A stretch of 64,000 nt of DNA from Rhodococcoides kyotonense (lineage in GTDB: Bacteria; Actinomycetota; Actinomycetes; Mycobacteriales; Mycobacteriaceae): NCBI RefSeq assembly GCF_001645385.1, contig NZ_LVHI01000039.1, forward strand, positions 1-64,000, written 5' to 3'. The position numbers and the translations under genes were made by a program. The notes under the pieces were generated by a model. That model made no database searches. It had not been told where the DNA came from and saw only the letters and a program-made list of their open reading frames with translations. This document shows positions 24,908-34,081 of this stretch, one piece after another. Within the stretch, counting starts at the first letter, position 1; each line of letters opens with the position of its first letter.

Positions 24908-26383
24908 GTGACTACGGCCCCCCTGCTCGGTCCGGGAGCACCTCACCCGACGCCCGACGACGACTTCGCCACCGAGGACATCCCCCGCGGACCTGCGCCG
25001 TGGGGTCCCAGAATCGCTGCGACCGTCGTCGATCTCGCGATCGTGCTGCTTCCACTGGGCATCGGGTGGTCCATCGTCGACTCGCTTCGGGACGACAACG
25101 GCGGCGGTGAAGCCGACAGGTTCGTGTTCGGCGCGATTTCGGTTGCCGTCGCCATCGGACTTCTGGTGTGGAATCAGGGGTTTCGTGAGGGTCGCGAAGG
25201 CCAGAGCACAGGAATGCGGTGGACCGACCTCGTCGTGCGCGACGCCGACACCCTGGATCCGATCGGTCCGAAGCGGTCACTGCTGCGCGCGGCAGGAGTC
25301 GGCCGGGGACGCACCGAGTCAGTACGCCAGAAGACCGCGCTGGACGAACAATTCGAGCCCATCCCCCGTGACAACTCGGTGGCGGGAATACGCAAGCGAC
25401 GAATTCTCGGACTGATCGTGCTCGTCGTGGCGCTGGCCGCCGCCATACTCGCCAGCATCGCGATCGGGGCAAGGCCACTCACATTCGCCGAGATCGGCCA
25501 CGCGCTGCTGAATTCCACCGGCACGGACACCGACATCATCGTTCGTACGCTACGAGTTCCACGTACGGTGCTCGCTCTCGTCGTGGGAATCGCGCTCGGT
25601 ATCGCAGGTGCCTTGATTCAGGGGCACACCCGAAACCCATTGGCGGACGCGGGACTTCTCGGACTGAACGCCGGAGCCGCGTTCCTCGTCGTCCTCGCGA
25701 TCTACCTGTTCCGCTTCAACTCTCCGAGTCAGTACCTGTGGTTCGCCTTCGCGGGCTCCGCCATCGCAAGTGTCGTGGTGTTCGGGCTGTCGTCGATAGG
25801 AAACGGAAAAGCGAGCCCGTTGAACTTGGCGCTCGCAGGCGCGGGGGTTGCGTTCTTCCTGTCGGCCATGACGAACGCCATCGTGCTGCTCGACCAGACA
25901 AGTCTCGACGGCTATCGCTTCTGGTCAGTCGGGTCCGTTGCAGGCCGCGGGCTCGACATCTTCTGGACGGTCCTCCCCTTCCTCGTCATCGGCGTCCTCA
26001 TCGCGTTGGCCAGCACTCCTGGACTGAACGTGATGAGCCTCGGTGACGACGTCGCTCGGTCGCTCGGCACGAACATCGCCCTGACGCGCACCGTCGGAAT
26101 CGTCGCGATCACTCTGCTCACCGGTGCCGCCACAGCCGCGTGCGGCCCCATCGCGTTCATCGGTCTCGTCGTACCGCACGTCGCGCGTGTGGTCACCGGC
26201 CCCGACTATCGATGGCTCGTGCCCTACGCGGGATTGATGGGCGGGGTGATGCTCATGATCGCCGACGTCATCGGCCGCGTCGTCGTCAGGCCCGGCGAGC
26301 TGCAGGTCGGCATCGTGCTCGCACTGTTCGGCGCGCCGTTCTTCATCGCTCTCGTCCGTCGTCGGAAGTTGGCAAGCCTGTGA
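24908..26383 (+). CDS. RDD domain-FecCD fusion: iron-chelate ABC permease
   Basis: Inner-membrane protein of 491 residues in two parts. Residues 30-120 form an RDD-type domain (APWGPRIAATVVDLAIVLLPLG, a second helix and TGMRWTDLVVRDADTLDPIGPKRSLLR). Residues 160-491 are a complete FecCD permease (RTLRVPRTVLALVVGIALGIAGALIQGHTRNPLADAGLLGLNAGA, ATAACGPIAFIGLVVPHVAR). The hydrophilic linker around 130-160 is charged. Usual FecCD permeases are about 330 residues. It is first of three coupled genes and lies behind IdeR-like boxes, so ferric-siderophore import is the likely role. No binding protein is encoded here. Confidence 0.9.
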   Translation: MTTAPLLGPGAPHPTPDDDFATEDIPRGPAPWGPRIAATVVDLAIVLLPLGIGWSIVDSLRDDNGGGEADRFVFGAISVAVAIGLLVWNQGFREGREGQSTGMRWTDLVVRDADTLDPIGPKRSLLRAAGVGRGRTESVRQKTALDEQFEPIPRDNSVAGIRKRRILGLIVLVVALAAAILASIAIGARPLTFAEIGHALLNSTGTDTDIIVRTLRVPRTVLALVVGIALGIAGALIQGHTRNPLADAGLLGLNAGAAFLVVLAIYLFRFNSPSQYLWFAFAGSAIASVVVFGLSSIGNGKASPLNLALAGAGVAFFLSAMTNAIVLLDQTSLDGYRFWSVGSVAGRGLDIFWTVLPFLVIGVLIALASTPGLNVMSLGDDVARSLGTNIALTRTVGIVAITLLTGAATAACGPIAFIGLVVPHVARVVTGPDYRWLVPYAGLMGGVMLMIADVIGRVVVRPGELQVGIVLALFGAPFFIALVRRRKLASL

Positions 26384-27486
26384 CCGCTCACCTCGAAACG
26401 CCGCTGTCCGAGTCGGATACGCCCGCGTCCACGGTTCCGTCCAGGCCTGCGTTCCGCTTCGGGCCTCTGTCTCTGGTCCGTCGTACGTTCATGGTCGTCG
26501 TGACCCTGATGTTGGTCGTTGCACTGTTCTTCGTCGTCTGCATCAACATCGGGCGCGGCGACTTCCCTCTGTCGATCGCGCAGGTCGTCGACGTGCTGTT
26601 GGGCGGCGGCTCCCGCATCGATCGATTCATCGTGATGGACCTGCGACTCCCGAGGTCTCTCACCGGCCTTCTCGTCGGTATGGCGCTCGGTATGTCCGGC
26701 GCTGTCACGCAGTCGATCTCGCGGAACGCTCTCGCCAGCCCGGACATCCTCGGCATCACGTCGGGCGCAAGTGCCGCTGCCGTCGCATTGATCGTGCTCG
26801 GCGGCGGCGGGTCGTTCGTCGGTGTGCTCGCGACGCTGGGCCTGCCCCTCGCTGCCCTGGTGGGTGGCCTCGTCACCGCCGTGTTGATCTACGCGCTTGC
26901 GTGGAAGCGGGGCGTCGAGGGCTTCCGGTTGATTCTCGTGGGCATCGCGATCAACGCGATGCTCGTCGCCGCGATCGGCTGGTTGCTGATCAGCGCCGAC
27001 ATCAACGACGTCTCGCGAGCGCAGCTGTGGCTCAACGGCTCGCTCAACGGCGCGGACTGGAGCAAGGTGTGGCCCGTGGCCGTGGCCGTCCTGGTCGTCG
27101 GCACGCTGACGATCATCTCGACGTTCACACTCGGCGCGCTTCGACTGGGCGACGACAACGCCAAGTCACTCGGTGTCCGCTTGCAATCGGGTCAGGCGAC
27201 GCTCCTGCTCGCTTCGGTCGCACTCGCGGCGATCGCCACCGCCGCGGCAGGACCGATCGGGTTCGTCGCCCTCGCGGCACCGCAGATAGCACTCCGGCTG
27301 CTGCGGACTCCGGGGCCGCCGATCATCGCGTCGGCCATCCTCGGTGGTCTGCTCGTCGTCGGGAGCGATCTCATCGCGCGCACCATCCTTCCCGTCGAAC
27401 TTCCCGTGGGCATCGTGACGTCCGCGCTGGGTGGCCCCTTCCTGCTCTACCTCCTGGTCCGCAGCAATCGAAAGGTCTCCGCATGA
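26380..27486 (+). CDS. FecCD-family iron-chelate ABC permease
   Basis: Second permease half of 368 residues. Conserved DLRLPRSLTGLLVGMALGMSGAVTQSISRNALASPDILGITSGA and AAAGPIGFVALAAPQIALRLL are seen, with about nine helices. The start is the GTG at 26380 overlapping the previous stop (GTGA), giving VTAHLETPLSE. The frame upstream of this lies inside the first permease. It pairs with the RDD-fused permease to form the membrane channel. Confidence 0.93.
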   Translation: MTAHLETPLSESDTPASTVPSRPAFRFGPLSLVRRTFMVVVTLMLVVALFFVVCINIGRGDFPLSIAQVVDVLLGGGSRIDRFIVMDLRLPRSLTGLLVGMALGMSGAVTQSISRNALASPDILGITSGASAAAVALIVLGGGGSFVGVLATLGLPLAALVGGLVTAVLIYALAWKRGVEGFRLILVGIAINAMLVAAIGWLLISADINDVSRAQLWLNGSLNGADWSKVWPVAVAVLVVGTLTIISTFTLGALRLGDDNAKSLGVRLQSGQATLLLASVALAAIATAAAGPIGFVALAAPQIALRLLRTPGPPIIASAILGGLLVVGSDLIARTILPVELPVGIVTSALGGPFLLYLLVRSNRKVSA

Positions 27487-28334
27487 CAACCATCGACCCG
27501 TTGCGCCTCGTCGCGGAAGACCTCACCCTCGGCTACGGCGACCGAACCATCGTCGAGAATCTCGACCTCGAAGTGCACACCGGTGTCATCACCACCGTCA
27601 TCGGGCCGAACGGGTGCGGCAAGTCGACGCTGCTGCGATCCCTCGGCCGCCTGCTCAAGCCGAAGGCCGGTCGCGTCGTCCTCGACGGCAAGGCGATCTC
27701 GTCGATGCGCACCAAGGACGTCGCGCGGGTGCTCGGAATGCTCCCCCAGGCGCCGACCGCTCCCGAGGGACTCACCGTCGCCGACCTCGTGTCGCGCGGC
27801 CGCCACCCGCATCAGTCGTGGATCAGGCAGTGGAGTTCCGACGACGAATCCGAGGTCGCCAACGCACTCGAACTGACCGGCGTCGGCGACCTCGCCGACC
27901 GACCGGTCGACGAACTGTCCGGCGGCCAGCGGCAACGCGCCTGGATTTCGATGGCTCTGGCGCAGGGCACCGACATCCTGCTCCTCGACGAGCCGACGAC
28001 GTACCTCGACCTCGCGCACTCCGTCGAGGTCCTCGACCTCGTCGACCGCATGCACGAGGACATGGGTCGCACGGTCGTGATGGTGTTGCACGACCTCAAT
28101 CTGGCCGTGCGCTACAGCGATCAGCTGATCGTCATGTCCAAGGGCAAGATCGTCGAGAGCGGTCGACCGCAGGACGTCATCTCCGAAGAGTTGCTGCTCG
28201 ACGTCTTCGGTCTCGAGGCGACGGTCATCGAGGATCCCGTGTCGGACAGGCCGCTCATCGTCCCGATAGGCACGCGGCACGTGTACGGCGCGACCGGCGG
28301 GCCTCGCAAGACCGTGACACGCCGGAACGCCTAG
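27483..28334 (+). CDS. Iron-chelate ABC transporter ATP-binding protein
   Basis: FepC/FhuC-type ATPase of 283 residues. Walker A GPNGCGKSTLLRSLGRLLKP at about 40-59, Q-loop LPQAPTAPEGLTV, signature LSGGQRQRAWISMALAQ, Walker B ILLLDEPTTYLDLAH and switch MVLHDLNLAVRYSD. The ATG overlaps the upstream stop (ATGA). The 3' end overlaps the convergent MprF-like gene by 4 bases. Confidence 0.95.
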   Translation: MTTIDPLRLVAEDLTLGYGDRTIVENLDLEVHTGVITTVIGPNGCGKSTLLRSLGRLLKPKAGRVVLDGKAISSMRTKDVARVLGMLPQAPTAPEGLTVADLVSRGRHPHQSWIRQWSSDDESEVANALELTGVGDLADRPVDELSGGQRQRAWISMALAQGTDILLLDEPTTYLDLAHSVEVLDLVDRMHEDMGRTVVMVLHDLNLAVRYSDQLIVMSKGKIVESGRPQDVISEELLLDVFGLEATVIEDPVSDRPLIVPIGTRHVYGATGGPRKTVTRRNA

Positions 28335-30943
28335 CGCTCGATCATCGTGCGCACGAGTCGATAACCCTGACCGAGAGACACCTCGGGCAGATACGCACGA
28401 CCGACGGCGTTACCGATGCTCGGTAGCGCCGCAGGGTCGGCGTACGTCATGTGCATCGATTCGTACCGCGGCTGGAACTTCGACTTGAACGCCAGCAACG
28501 ACCGGAAGCCGTAGACCGGTTCGAGCGTCCTGCCCAGCACGTCGAGCAACCGGTCGAGCAGACGCGAGAACGTCAGCTCTTCCGGTGTGCCGTTCTCGGA
28601 ACTCTCGTCGTCGACCTTGGCCAGTGGCGCTCCGGACAGACTCAGGAAGCGGACCCCTTCCTCCTTCAGCAGAATTGCCGCCGACGCGATCAGGAATTCC
28701 ATCGTCGGCCGGAATCCCTCCGACCGTCTCCGCATGAAATCCAGTGTCCATCCGACTATCTCGCCGTTCTCGTACACCGGCATCCACGACGTGACGCCGT
28801 GCACGGTCCGGTGCTCGTCGACCGCGATCAGACACCGCACCTGCGCATCGTCCACCTCTTCGAGGCCACCGAGAGTGAAGCCCATCTCGGGCATCCCCTT
28901 GTCGGCGACCCACTCCTCCGAGATCGCCTCGATCTGATCCGTGATCGCGAGGGGAGCATCCGGAAAACGAATCCATTCCGCATCGACGCCGGCTTTCTTG
29001 GCACGGTTCAGAGCCGTCCGCACATCCTGGAATCGCTTGCCGGTGAACGCCAATTCCTCCAGGTCGAGGATGGTCTCCTCCCCGACCTGGATCCCGCCCC
29101 AGCCGAGACCGTCCGTGATCTCTCGGACAGCAGGCGTCACCGAGTAGAAACACGGGATCCACCCGTTCTCCGACGCATACTCCGCGAATCCGACGACGTA
29201 CTCGCGCAGCCGATCTCGGGGACCGACCGGATCGCCCGTCGTCAGTGCCACACCGGAGATGACCCGGTACGCGACGTAGCCACTGCCGTCCGGCGAGAAC
29301 CAGTACGTGTTTCCTCGCCACGTCGTCATCCACGCGAGCGCGCTGCCGGAGCTCGACGTCAACACCTCACGTGCCCGCTCGGCCGCGTCGGACTCGGCTC
29401 CGAAGGCGGGCGTCAGAAAGGTTCCGAAGGTCAGGACGCATACCGCGACCCAGAAAACCACCCCGGTCCATTCGAACAGCAGCGTGGTCGGAATGTCCTC
29501 GGGCAGGAACCGAGGTTCGAGCCACTGGAGGTACACGGGTGGGATGAGTCGCTGGGGGAAGTCCGCGAGCAATCGAAGCGCAGTCGGGGTGTTGTCGAAT
29601 CCACCTCGCGCCGCGAGCCCGCCCAGGACGTACAGGACCGCCAGGACCGCACCGGTGCCGATCACCGACAGGGTCCATCGCCGATAGGTTTCCTTCGGGG
29701 CCGACACGTCGAAGAACTTTCTGGTCGCCACCAGGATCGTGAGCACCACGAGTGGAAGGAGGAACGGAATCACGGTGCGGTACACCGTCGGCGATTCGAG
29801 ACCGTAGAACAGGGACTCGTCGTCGCCGGACTCGAGGTATCGGATGGCGAAGTTGGCGACCGACACCACGAGGAGCACGACCTGAGCGACGACCGTTGCC
29901 CCCCATGCCAAGCGACGACCCCGGCGAAGGCCGTCGGCGAGAAACAGCAAGAAGATCGACGGCATCAACGACAGGATCGTCGGACCGACACCGCCGAGAC
30001 GCAATTCGAGAAGACCCGTTCGACATTCGGGATCGGTCGCGGAATCGGCGCAGATCTCGCGTACCTCGGCGGCGGTGTACGGCACGCCGCGTACGACCTC
30101 ACGCAGAACTGCAAAGGGGCCGACCGCATCGGGGCTCAGCGCGGCGAGCACAGGGCCGAGTGCACTCGCCGCGACCACGAGCGCCACCAACACGCGGCCT
30201 TCGCGCTGAGTGCCTGCAAGCCGCGAACCGCGTGCGGATCGGCCCACGAACGCCGGCCCGAGCATCAGCCCGACGATCGCCGCAGCCAGCCGAATGACGT
30301 CCTGAAGGTGGCCACTGAAGAGCGCCGACGTGATGAGAAGCGCAAGAAGCCCGACGCGAATGCGTCGGCGCCACAACGTGTCCATGCGGGCGCTCGCCAC
30401 CATGACGACACCGACGATCCAGGTGGTGGGCCCGATGGCGGTTCCCACGTGCAGACGAAAACCCCAGTCCGCGTCGAACATCTTGGCCAGCGCCGCGAGC
30501 CCGAGTCCGAGCAACGCACCGAGCACCTGGGTCACGACGGCCGCAAGCGCGAACTTGCCCGACCCCATGCGTCGCTCGATCGGTGCCGCCGCGACGACGA
30601 CGGCCACCACGACGACGATGTAGCCGAGAACGTTCGGCGCGAAGAGACCGGCCGTCAGGACAGTCCACACGCGGAAATCCTGGAACGCCATGATGCCGGT
30701 CGCGAAGTCACGGTGCAGAGTGTTTCCGCCGACCGCCACACCGATGATGCCGAGCGCGAGGATGACGGCGAGAGCACCGAAACTGACCGGAGCCCCTTTG
30801 GCGCCGTACACGATCAGCGAGCGCAGCCGTACGAGCTGACGGCCGGTGTTTCTCAGACCGGCGGCCACACGAATGCGGCGTAGTTCCAGCCAACTCGGCT
30901 CGGAGACCACGTCGTCCGTGGTGTCCTCGACGGCTTCGTTCAC
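28331..30943 (-). CDS. MprF-like aminoacyl-lipid synthase with membrane domain
   Basis: Membrane protein of 870 residues. The first half has a rhomboid-like block of helices (about 40-230) and further helices to about 510. Residues 540-850 are a phosphatidylglycerol lysyltransferase-type GNAT fold (DUF2156), with AYRVISGVALTTGDPVGPRDRL, FTGKRFQDVRTALNRAKKAGVDAEW and YENGEIVGWTLDFMRRR. Family members use aminoacyl-tRNA to add Lys or Ala to membrane lipids and so alter charge and antibiotic tolerance. The start is a GTG overlapping the esterase stop (GTGA); an ATG/GTG at 31003 is open but lies inside the upstream gene. Unlike mycobacterial LysX, no fused lysyl-tRNA synthetase is present. Confidence 0.85.
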   Translation of the reverse strand: MNEAVEDTTDDVVSEPSWLELRRIRVAAGLRNTGRQLVRLRSLIVYGAKGAPVSFGALAVILALGIIGVAVGGNTLHRDFATGIMAFQDFRVWTVLTAGLFAPNVLGYIVVVVAVVVAAAPIERRMGSGKFALAAVVTQVLGALLGLGLAALAKMFDADWGFRLHVGTAIGPTTWIVGVVMVASARMDTLWRRRIRVGLLALLITSALFSGHLQDVIRLAAAIVGLMLGPAFVGRSARGSRLAGTQREGRVLVALVVAASALGPVLAALSPDAVGPFAVLREVVRGVPYTAAEVREICADSATDPECRTGLLELRLGGVGPTILSLMPSIFLLFLADGLRRGRRLAWGATVVAQVVLLVVSVANFAIRYLESGDDESLFYGLESPTVYRTVIPFLLPLVVLTILVATRKFFDVSAPKETYRRWTLSVIGTGAVLAVLYVLGGLAARGGFDNTPTALRLLADFPQRLIPPVYLQWLEPRFLPEDIPTTLLFEWTGVVFWVAVCVLTFGTFLTPAFGAESDAAERAREVLTSSSGSALAWMTTWRGNTYWFSPDGSGYVAYRVISGVALTTGDPVGPRDRLREYVVGFAEYASENGWIPCFYSVTPAVREITDGLGWGGIQVGEETILDLEELAFTGKRFQDVRTALNRAKKAGVDAEWIRFPDAPLAITDQIEAISEEWVADKGMPEMGFTLGGLEEVDDAQVRCLIAVDEHRTVHGVTSWMPVYENGEIVGWTLDFMRRRSEGFRPTMEFLIASAAILLKEEGVRFLSLSGAPLAKVDDESSENGTPEELTFSRLLDRLLDVLGRTLEPVYGFRSLLAFKSKFQPRYESMHMTYADPAALPSIGNAVGRAYLPEVSLGQGYRLVRTMIER

Positions 30944-32241
30944 GAGATCAACCCCACTCTCTTCATCAGCCAGGGCAGCTCGAGTTCCAGTCCCTGCGAC
31001 CACACGGCGAAACTGTGGCCCCCGGGAACCTCGTCGTAGCGCACGTCCATTCCAGCAGCCTTCGCCGCTTGATACATCGTTTGCTGGCCAGGCTTGTAGT
31101 CGTTGTCGTCAGCGCCGACGACGAATGCTCCACCCGAGTTCGGAAACTGCTCGGACTTCAGCAGATCGAGCGGGTTGACCGCGACGAACGCCGCATCGTT
31201 CCCGCCGAAGGCTTCGTCGACCGTGCGGGTCCGGTCACCCAGGGTCGGCTCGAGCTGGCCCGACAGATCGAGGAACGTCGGATAGACGTCGGGATGATTC
31301 GTCGCCATCTGTATCGAGCAGGTACCGCCGTACGACAGGCCACCGATGATCCAGCTCCGGGGATCGGTCGACACCTGCAAGTTCTGCTTGATCCACGCGG
31401 GCACGTCCTGAGAGAGGTACGTCGCGACGTTGCCGAGAGGCGAGTCGACGCACAACGGATTGGCGAGCGTCGACCCTGTCGCGTCGGCCACGACCACGAC
31501 CGGCGCGAGACCGCCGTGGTCCCGCGCGAACGCGTCCATGGTCTCGGCCAGCTTGCCGCCCTTCAGCCAGTCGTCCGGCTCACCCGGCTGTCCGGCGAGG
31601 AGAACGAGGACCGGCAGTAGGGGACGTGGATTCGCGAAGTACGACGGCGGCAGATAGATCTCGGCCGGCCTCGCCGAGAAAGACGACGCCGTCGGAGGAA
31701 TGGTGACCGACGTCAACTTGCCGGCCGACGGCATCGACGACGGCGGCTGCCATGCGTCGGACGTCGGATTGCCGCTGACGACCTGCTCCTGCGGCCCCGG
31801 TATGTCGGCGATCGAGATCCTGTCGACGTCCTCGACCCCGAACAGCGTCCCGACCGTCGGATACGCGGAGAACACGAGGTTGACGTGGGCGGACGCGGCC
31901 AGCACGACGAGAACGGCCGCGATCACCGATGCCGCCTTCGCCAGCACTCCCCGGGCAGCGATGGTGCGCGGTACGACCAGCAGCACCGCGGCGAGCCCGA
32001 TGCCGATCCAGACGTAGATCTCCGTTTCGATGGGGTCGGGGAACGGACGCCACACCTTCTCGACGACGTAATAGAGCACCACACCGATCACGAATGCCGC
32101 GGTCGCGCCGATCGGCAGCGCCCGCAGCACATACCAACGCCGCTTCGACACGACAAGCCAAACGCCTCCGAGGGCACCGAGAACGGACAGGACCGTCGTC
32201 GTGGCGTCACTGACGAGCGACAGAGAGACGAACCAGTTCAC
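30940..32241 (-). CDS. Membrane-anchored esterase (PF00756-type)
   Basis: Protein of 433 residues with about four N-terminal helices (to residue 140) followed by a periplasmic alpha/beta-hydrolase. Nucleophile elbow GGLSYGGTCS, with Asp in ADDNDYKPG and His in VPGGHSFAVW as likely triad partners. The GTG start at 32241 follows TGGAGG, and the upstream extension lacks support. It is translationally coupled to the MprF-like gene, so it may hydrolyse or transfer the aminoacyl ester made by its partner. An esterase next to an aminoacyl-lipid synthase is, from memory, also found in Corynebacterium. Confidence 0.87.
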   Translation of the reverse strand: MNWFVSLSLVSDATTTVLSVLGALGGVWLVVSKRRWYVLRALPIGATAAFVIGVVLYYVVEKVWRPFPDPIETEIYVWIGIGLAAVLLVVPRTIAARGVLAKAASVIAAVLVVLAASAHVNLVFSAYPTVGTLFGVEDVDRISIADIPGPQEQVVSGNPTSDAWQPPSSMPSAGKLTSVTIPPTASSFSARPAEIYLPPSYFANPRPLLPVLVLLAGQPGEPDDWLKGGKLAETMDAFARDHGGLAPVVVVADATGSTLANPLCVDSPLGNVATYLSQDVPAWIKQNLQVSTDPRSWIIGGLSYGGTCSIQMATNHPDVYPTFLDLSGQLEPTLGDRTRTVDEAFGGNDAAFVAVNPLDLLKSEQFPNSGGAFVVGADDNDYKPGQQTMYQAAKAAGMDVRYDEVPGGHSFAVWSQGLELELPWLMKRVGLIS

Positions 32242-32369
32242 GCGGTGCCTCCAGTTGTCTCGTCGTCGAGATGCTTCTGCAGAATAAGCGCATTCACCAC
32301 CGGGCCCCCGAAGCCGCACAGGCGCGTGTGCAATGGACTATGACACATCACACACGCAGTGGCGGCGCT

Positions 32370-32386
32370 TACTACCACCAGTAGTA
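32370..32386. promoter_or_regulatory. BlaI-type operator dyad
   Basis: TACTAC-N5-GTAGTA is a perfect 6-bp-arm dyad 36 bases upstream of the BlaI-like start. It resembles the TACTAC...GTAGTA core of mycobacterial BlaI operators, so autoregulation is likely. The esterase gene starts divergently 129 bases away and could share it. Confidence 0.65.
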
Positions 32387-32421
32387 CGCATTCCTGTCGG
32401 ACTACCCGTAAACTTGGACGA

Positions 32422-32838
32422 ATGGCAGGTCTAGGGGAACTCGAACGCGCAGTGATGGATCATCTGTGGGACTCCGCGGAGCCACAGACTGTTCGGCAGG
32501 TGCACGAAGCACTTGCTGCACACCGTGAGTTGGCCTACACGACCGTCATGACGGTTCTGCAGCGTCTCGCGAAGAAGCAGTTGGTGAAGCAGCAACGTGA
32601 CGACCGCGCGCACCGTTACGCCCCGTTGCACGGGCGAGACGAGCTGGTGGCAAGTCTCATGGTGGATGCGCTCGCGCAGGCTCCCGAGTCCGGAGGCCGT
32701 GCAGCAGCACTCGTTCACTTCGTCGGACAGGTGGGTGCCGACGAAGCCGCAGCTCTCCGTGACGCTCTCGCCGCGCTCGAGGTGGCACAATCGGGTGGAC
32801 GTGCCGGCTCGGCCGAAGCCGGACGACAATCGGACTGA
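32422..32838 (+). CDS. BlaI/MecI/CopY-family repressor
   Basis: Winged-helix repressor of 138 residues. LGELERAVMDHLWDSAEPQTVRQVHEALAAHRELAYTTVMTVLQRLAKKQLVKQQRDDRAHRYAPLHGRDE is the family's DNA-binding domain. The C-terminal helical part is the dimerisation/cleavage region. The ATG at 32422 is chosen because the upstream extension contains the operator. Followed after 24 bases by the M56 peptidase gene, the classical repressor-sensor pairing (Rv1846c/Rv1845c in M. tuberculosis, from memory). Confidence 0.94.
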   Translation: MAGLGELERAVMDHLWDSAEPQTVRQVHEALAAHRELAYTTVMTVLQRLAKKQLVKQQRDDRAHRYAPLHGRDELVASLMVDALAQAPESGGRAAALVHFVGQVGADEAAALRDALAALEVAQSGGRAGSAEAGRQSD

Positions 32839-32862
32839 CCCCAGCCCTCGGTTAGTGAGGAA

Positions 32863-33825
32863 ATGAACTCCACCACAGCTCTGGTCTTCGCACTACTTGC
32901 TCTGCTTCTTGCCGGGCCGGTTCCCGCCGTCCTGAGCAGGGCTACGTGGCCGTATCGAGCTCCTCGTGCAGCCCTCGTGCTGTGGCAGGCGATCGCCATC
33001 GCCGCAGTGTTCTCCGCGTTCTCCTCCGGCCTTGCCATCGGAGGGCTACTGCTCGTTCCTGGCCCCGACGGCCGCCCGACGACGGCGCCGACCGACGAAA
33101 TCGATGCCCTCGGCCTGCCGCTGTGGCTTCTGTACGTCGTCGTTCTCGCGATCACCTTGGGTATCGGCGCGAAACTGATCTTCTCCGTGGTCCAGGTCGC
33201 CGTGCGTACTCGTCGCCGTCGCGCGCGGCACCGCGTTCTGGTCGACCTGCTCGACCGCAGCAGCGACGACGGTCGGCCGTTCCCCGGAGTCCGAGACGCG
33301 GATGTTCGAGTGCTCGACGCGGTCGAACCCATCGCGTACTGCCTGCCGGGCCTGAGGCAGCGAGTCGTACTGAGCGAAGGCGTTCTGACCAATCTTTCTC
33401 GTTCCGAGGTCAAGGCCATCCTCTCTCACGAACGCTCCCATCTGAGGTCGCGTCACGACCTGGTCCTCGAAGCGTTCACCGCGGTCAACGAAGCGTTTCC
33501 CCGCATCGTCCGTAGCAAGTCGGCTCTGGGCAGCGTCCAACTGCTGGTCGAACTGCTCGCCGACGATTCGGCGGTCAAGGTGACCGGTCCGACTCCCCTC
33601 GCCCGCGCGTTGGTGACGTGTGCAGGTTCGACGGCTCCCCGAGGCGCGCTGGCCGCGGGTGGACCGAGCACCTTGATTCGAGTGCAGAGGCTGGCGGGTC
33701 CCCGCAGCGACATGCCGCTCAGCGTCGCCGCATACGCAGCGGCGGCGGTGATTCTCGTCGTGCCGACCATCTTCGTCGCCATGCCGTGGCTCGAGGAGCT
33801 CAGCCGGCTTCTCGGCCACCGCTAG
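32863..33825 (+). CDS. M56 (BlaR1-type) membrane metallopeptidase
   Basis: Membrane zinc protease of 320 residues. N-terminal helices at about 1-20, 35-60 and 88-110, then a cytoplasmic catalytic part with HERSH (ILSHERSHLRSRHDLVLEAF) and Glu downstream, then a C-terminal helix (AAYAAAAVILVVPTIFVAMPW). No extracellular penicillin-binding sensor domain is present, so the inducer is not a beta-lactam bound as in BlaR1. It probably triggers cleavage of the adjacent BlaI-type repressor. Confidence 0.9.
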   Translation: MNSTTALVFALLALLLAGPVPAVLSRATWPYRAPRAALVLWQAIAIAAVFSAFSSGLAIGGLLLVPGPDGRPTTAPTDEIDALGLPLWLLYVVVLAITLGIGAKLIFSVVQVAVRTRRRRARHRVLVDLLDRSSDDGRPFPGVRDADVRVLDAVEPIAYCLPGLRQRVVLSEGVLTNLSRSEVKAILSHERSHLRSRHDLVLEAFTAVNEAFPRIVRSKSALGSVQLLVELLADDSAVKVTGPTPLARALVTCAGSTAPRGALAAGGPSTLIRVQRLAGPRSDMPLSVAAYAAAAVILVVPTIFVAMPWLEELSRLLGHR

Positions 33826-33840
33826 CAGTCGGCCAGCTCA

Positions 33841-33871
33841 CAACTGTTCGAATCGAGGAATCGAACAGTTG
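33841..33871 (+). terminator. Hairpin after the M56 gene
   Basis: 11-bp perfect stem CAACTGTTCGA with TCGAACAGTTG and a 9-base loop, starting 15 bases after the M56 stop. No U-tract. It separates the BlaI/M56 unit from the helicase gene. Confidence 0.55.
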
Positions 33872-34081
33872 TCGCGTACACTCGATCGAGGTCGCCATCG
33901 CGGCCGAGAAATTCGAAAAGGCACAAGCAGCTCCATTCTGCGCGACTTCAGTTCGCTCATCGATGGCCAGGTGACAGTGCCCTGGCTCGTCTCACTGTTT
34001 TGGCTGTGCCCACGTCTTCGATCGGCGTTTTCTACGGCTGTGGCTTCGTGGCGTGCCCGTAATCCGGAGAGGTTCAACTGC

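Noticed and set aside
28451..30883. Long plus-strand open frame opposite the MprF-like gene
   Set aside because: Composition (Arg/Asp/Glu/His-rich, no domains) and full overlap with a recognised membrane protein mark it as a shadow.
33841..33871. tRNA-like sequence (ttcgaatc)
   Set aside because: It is one side of a simple 11-bp hairpin; no cloverleaf can be drawn around it.
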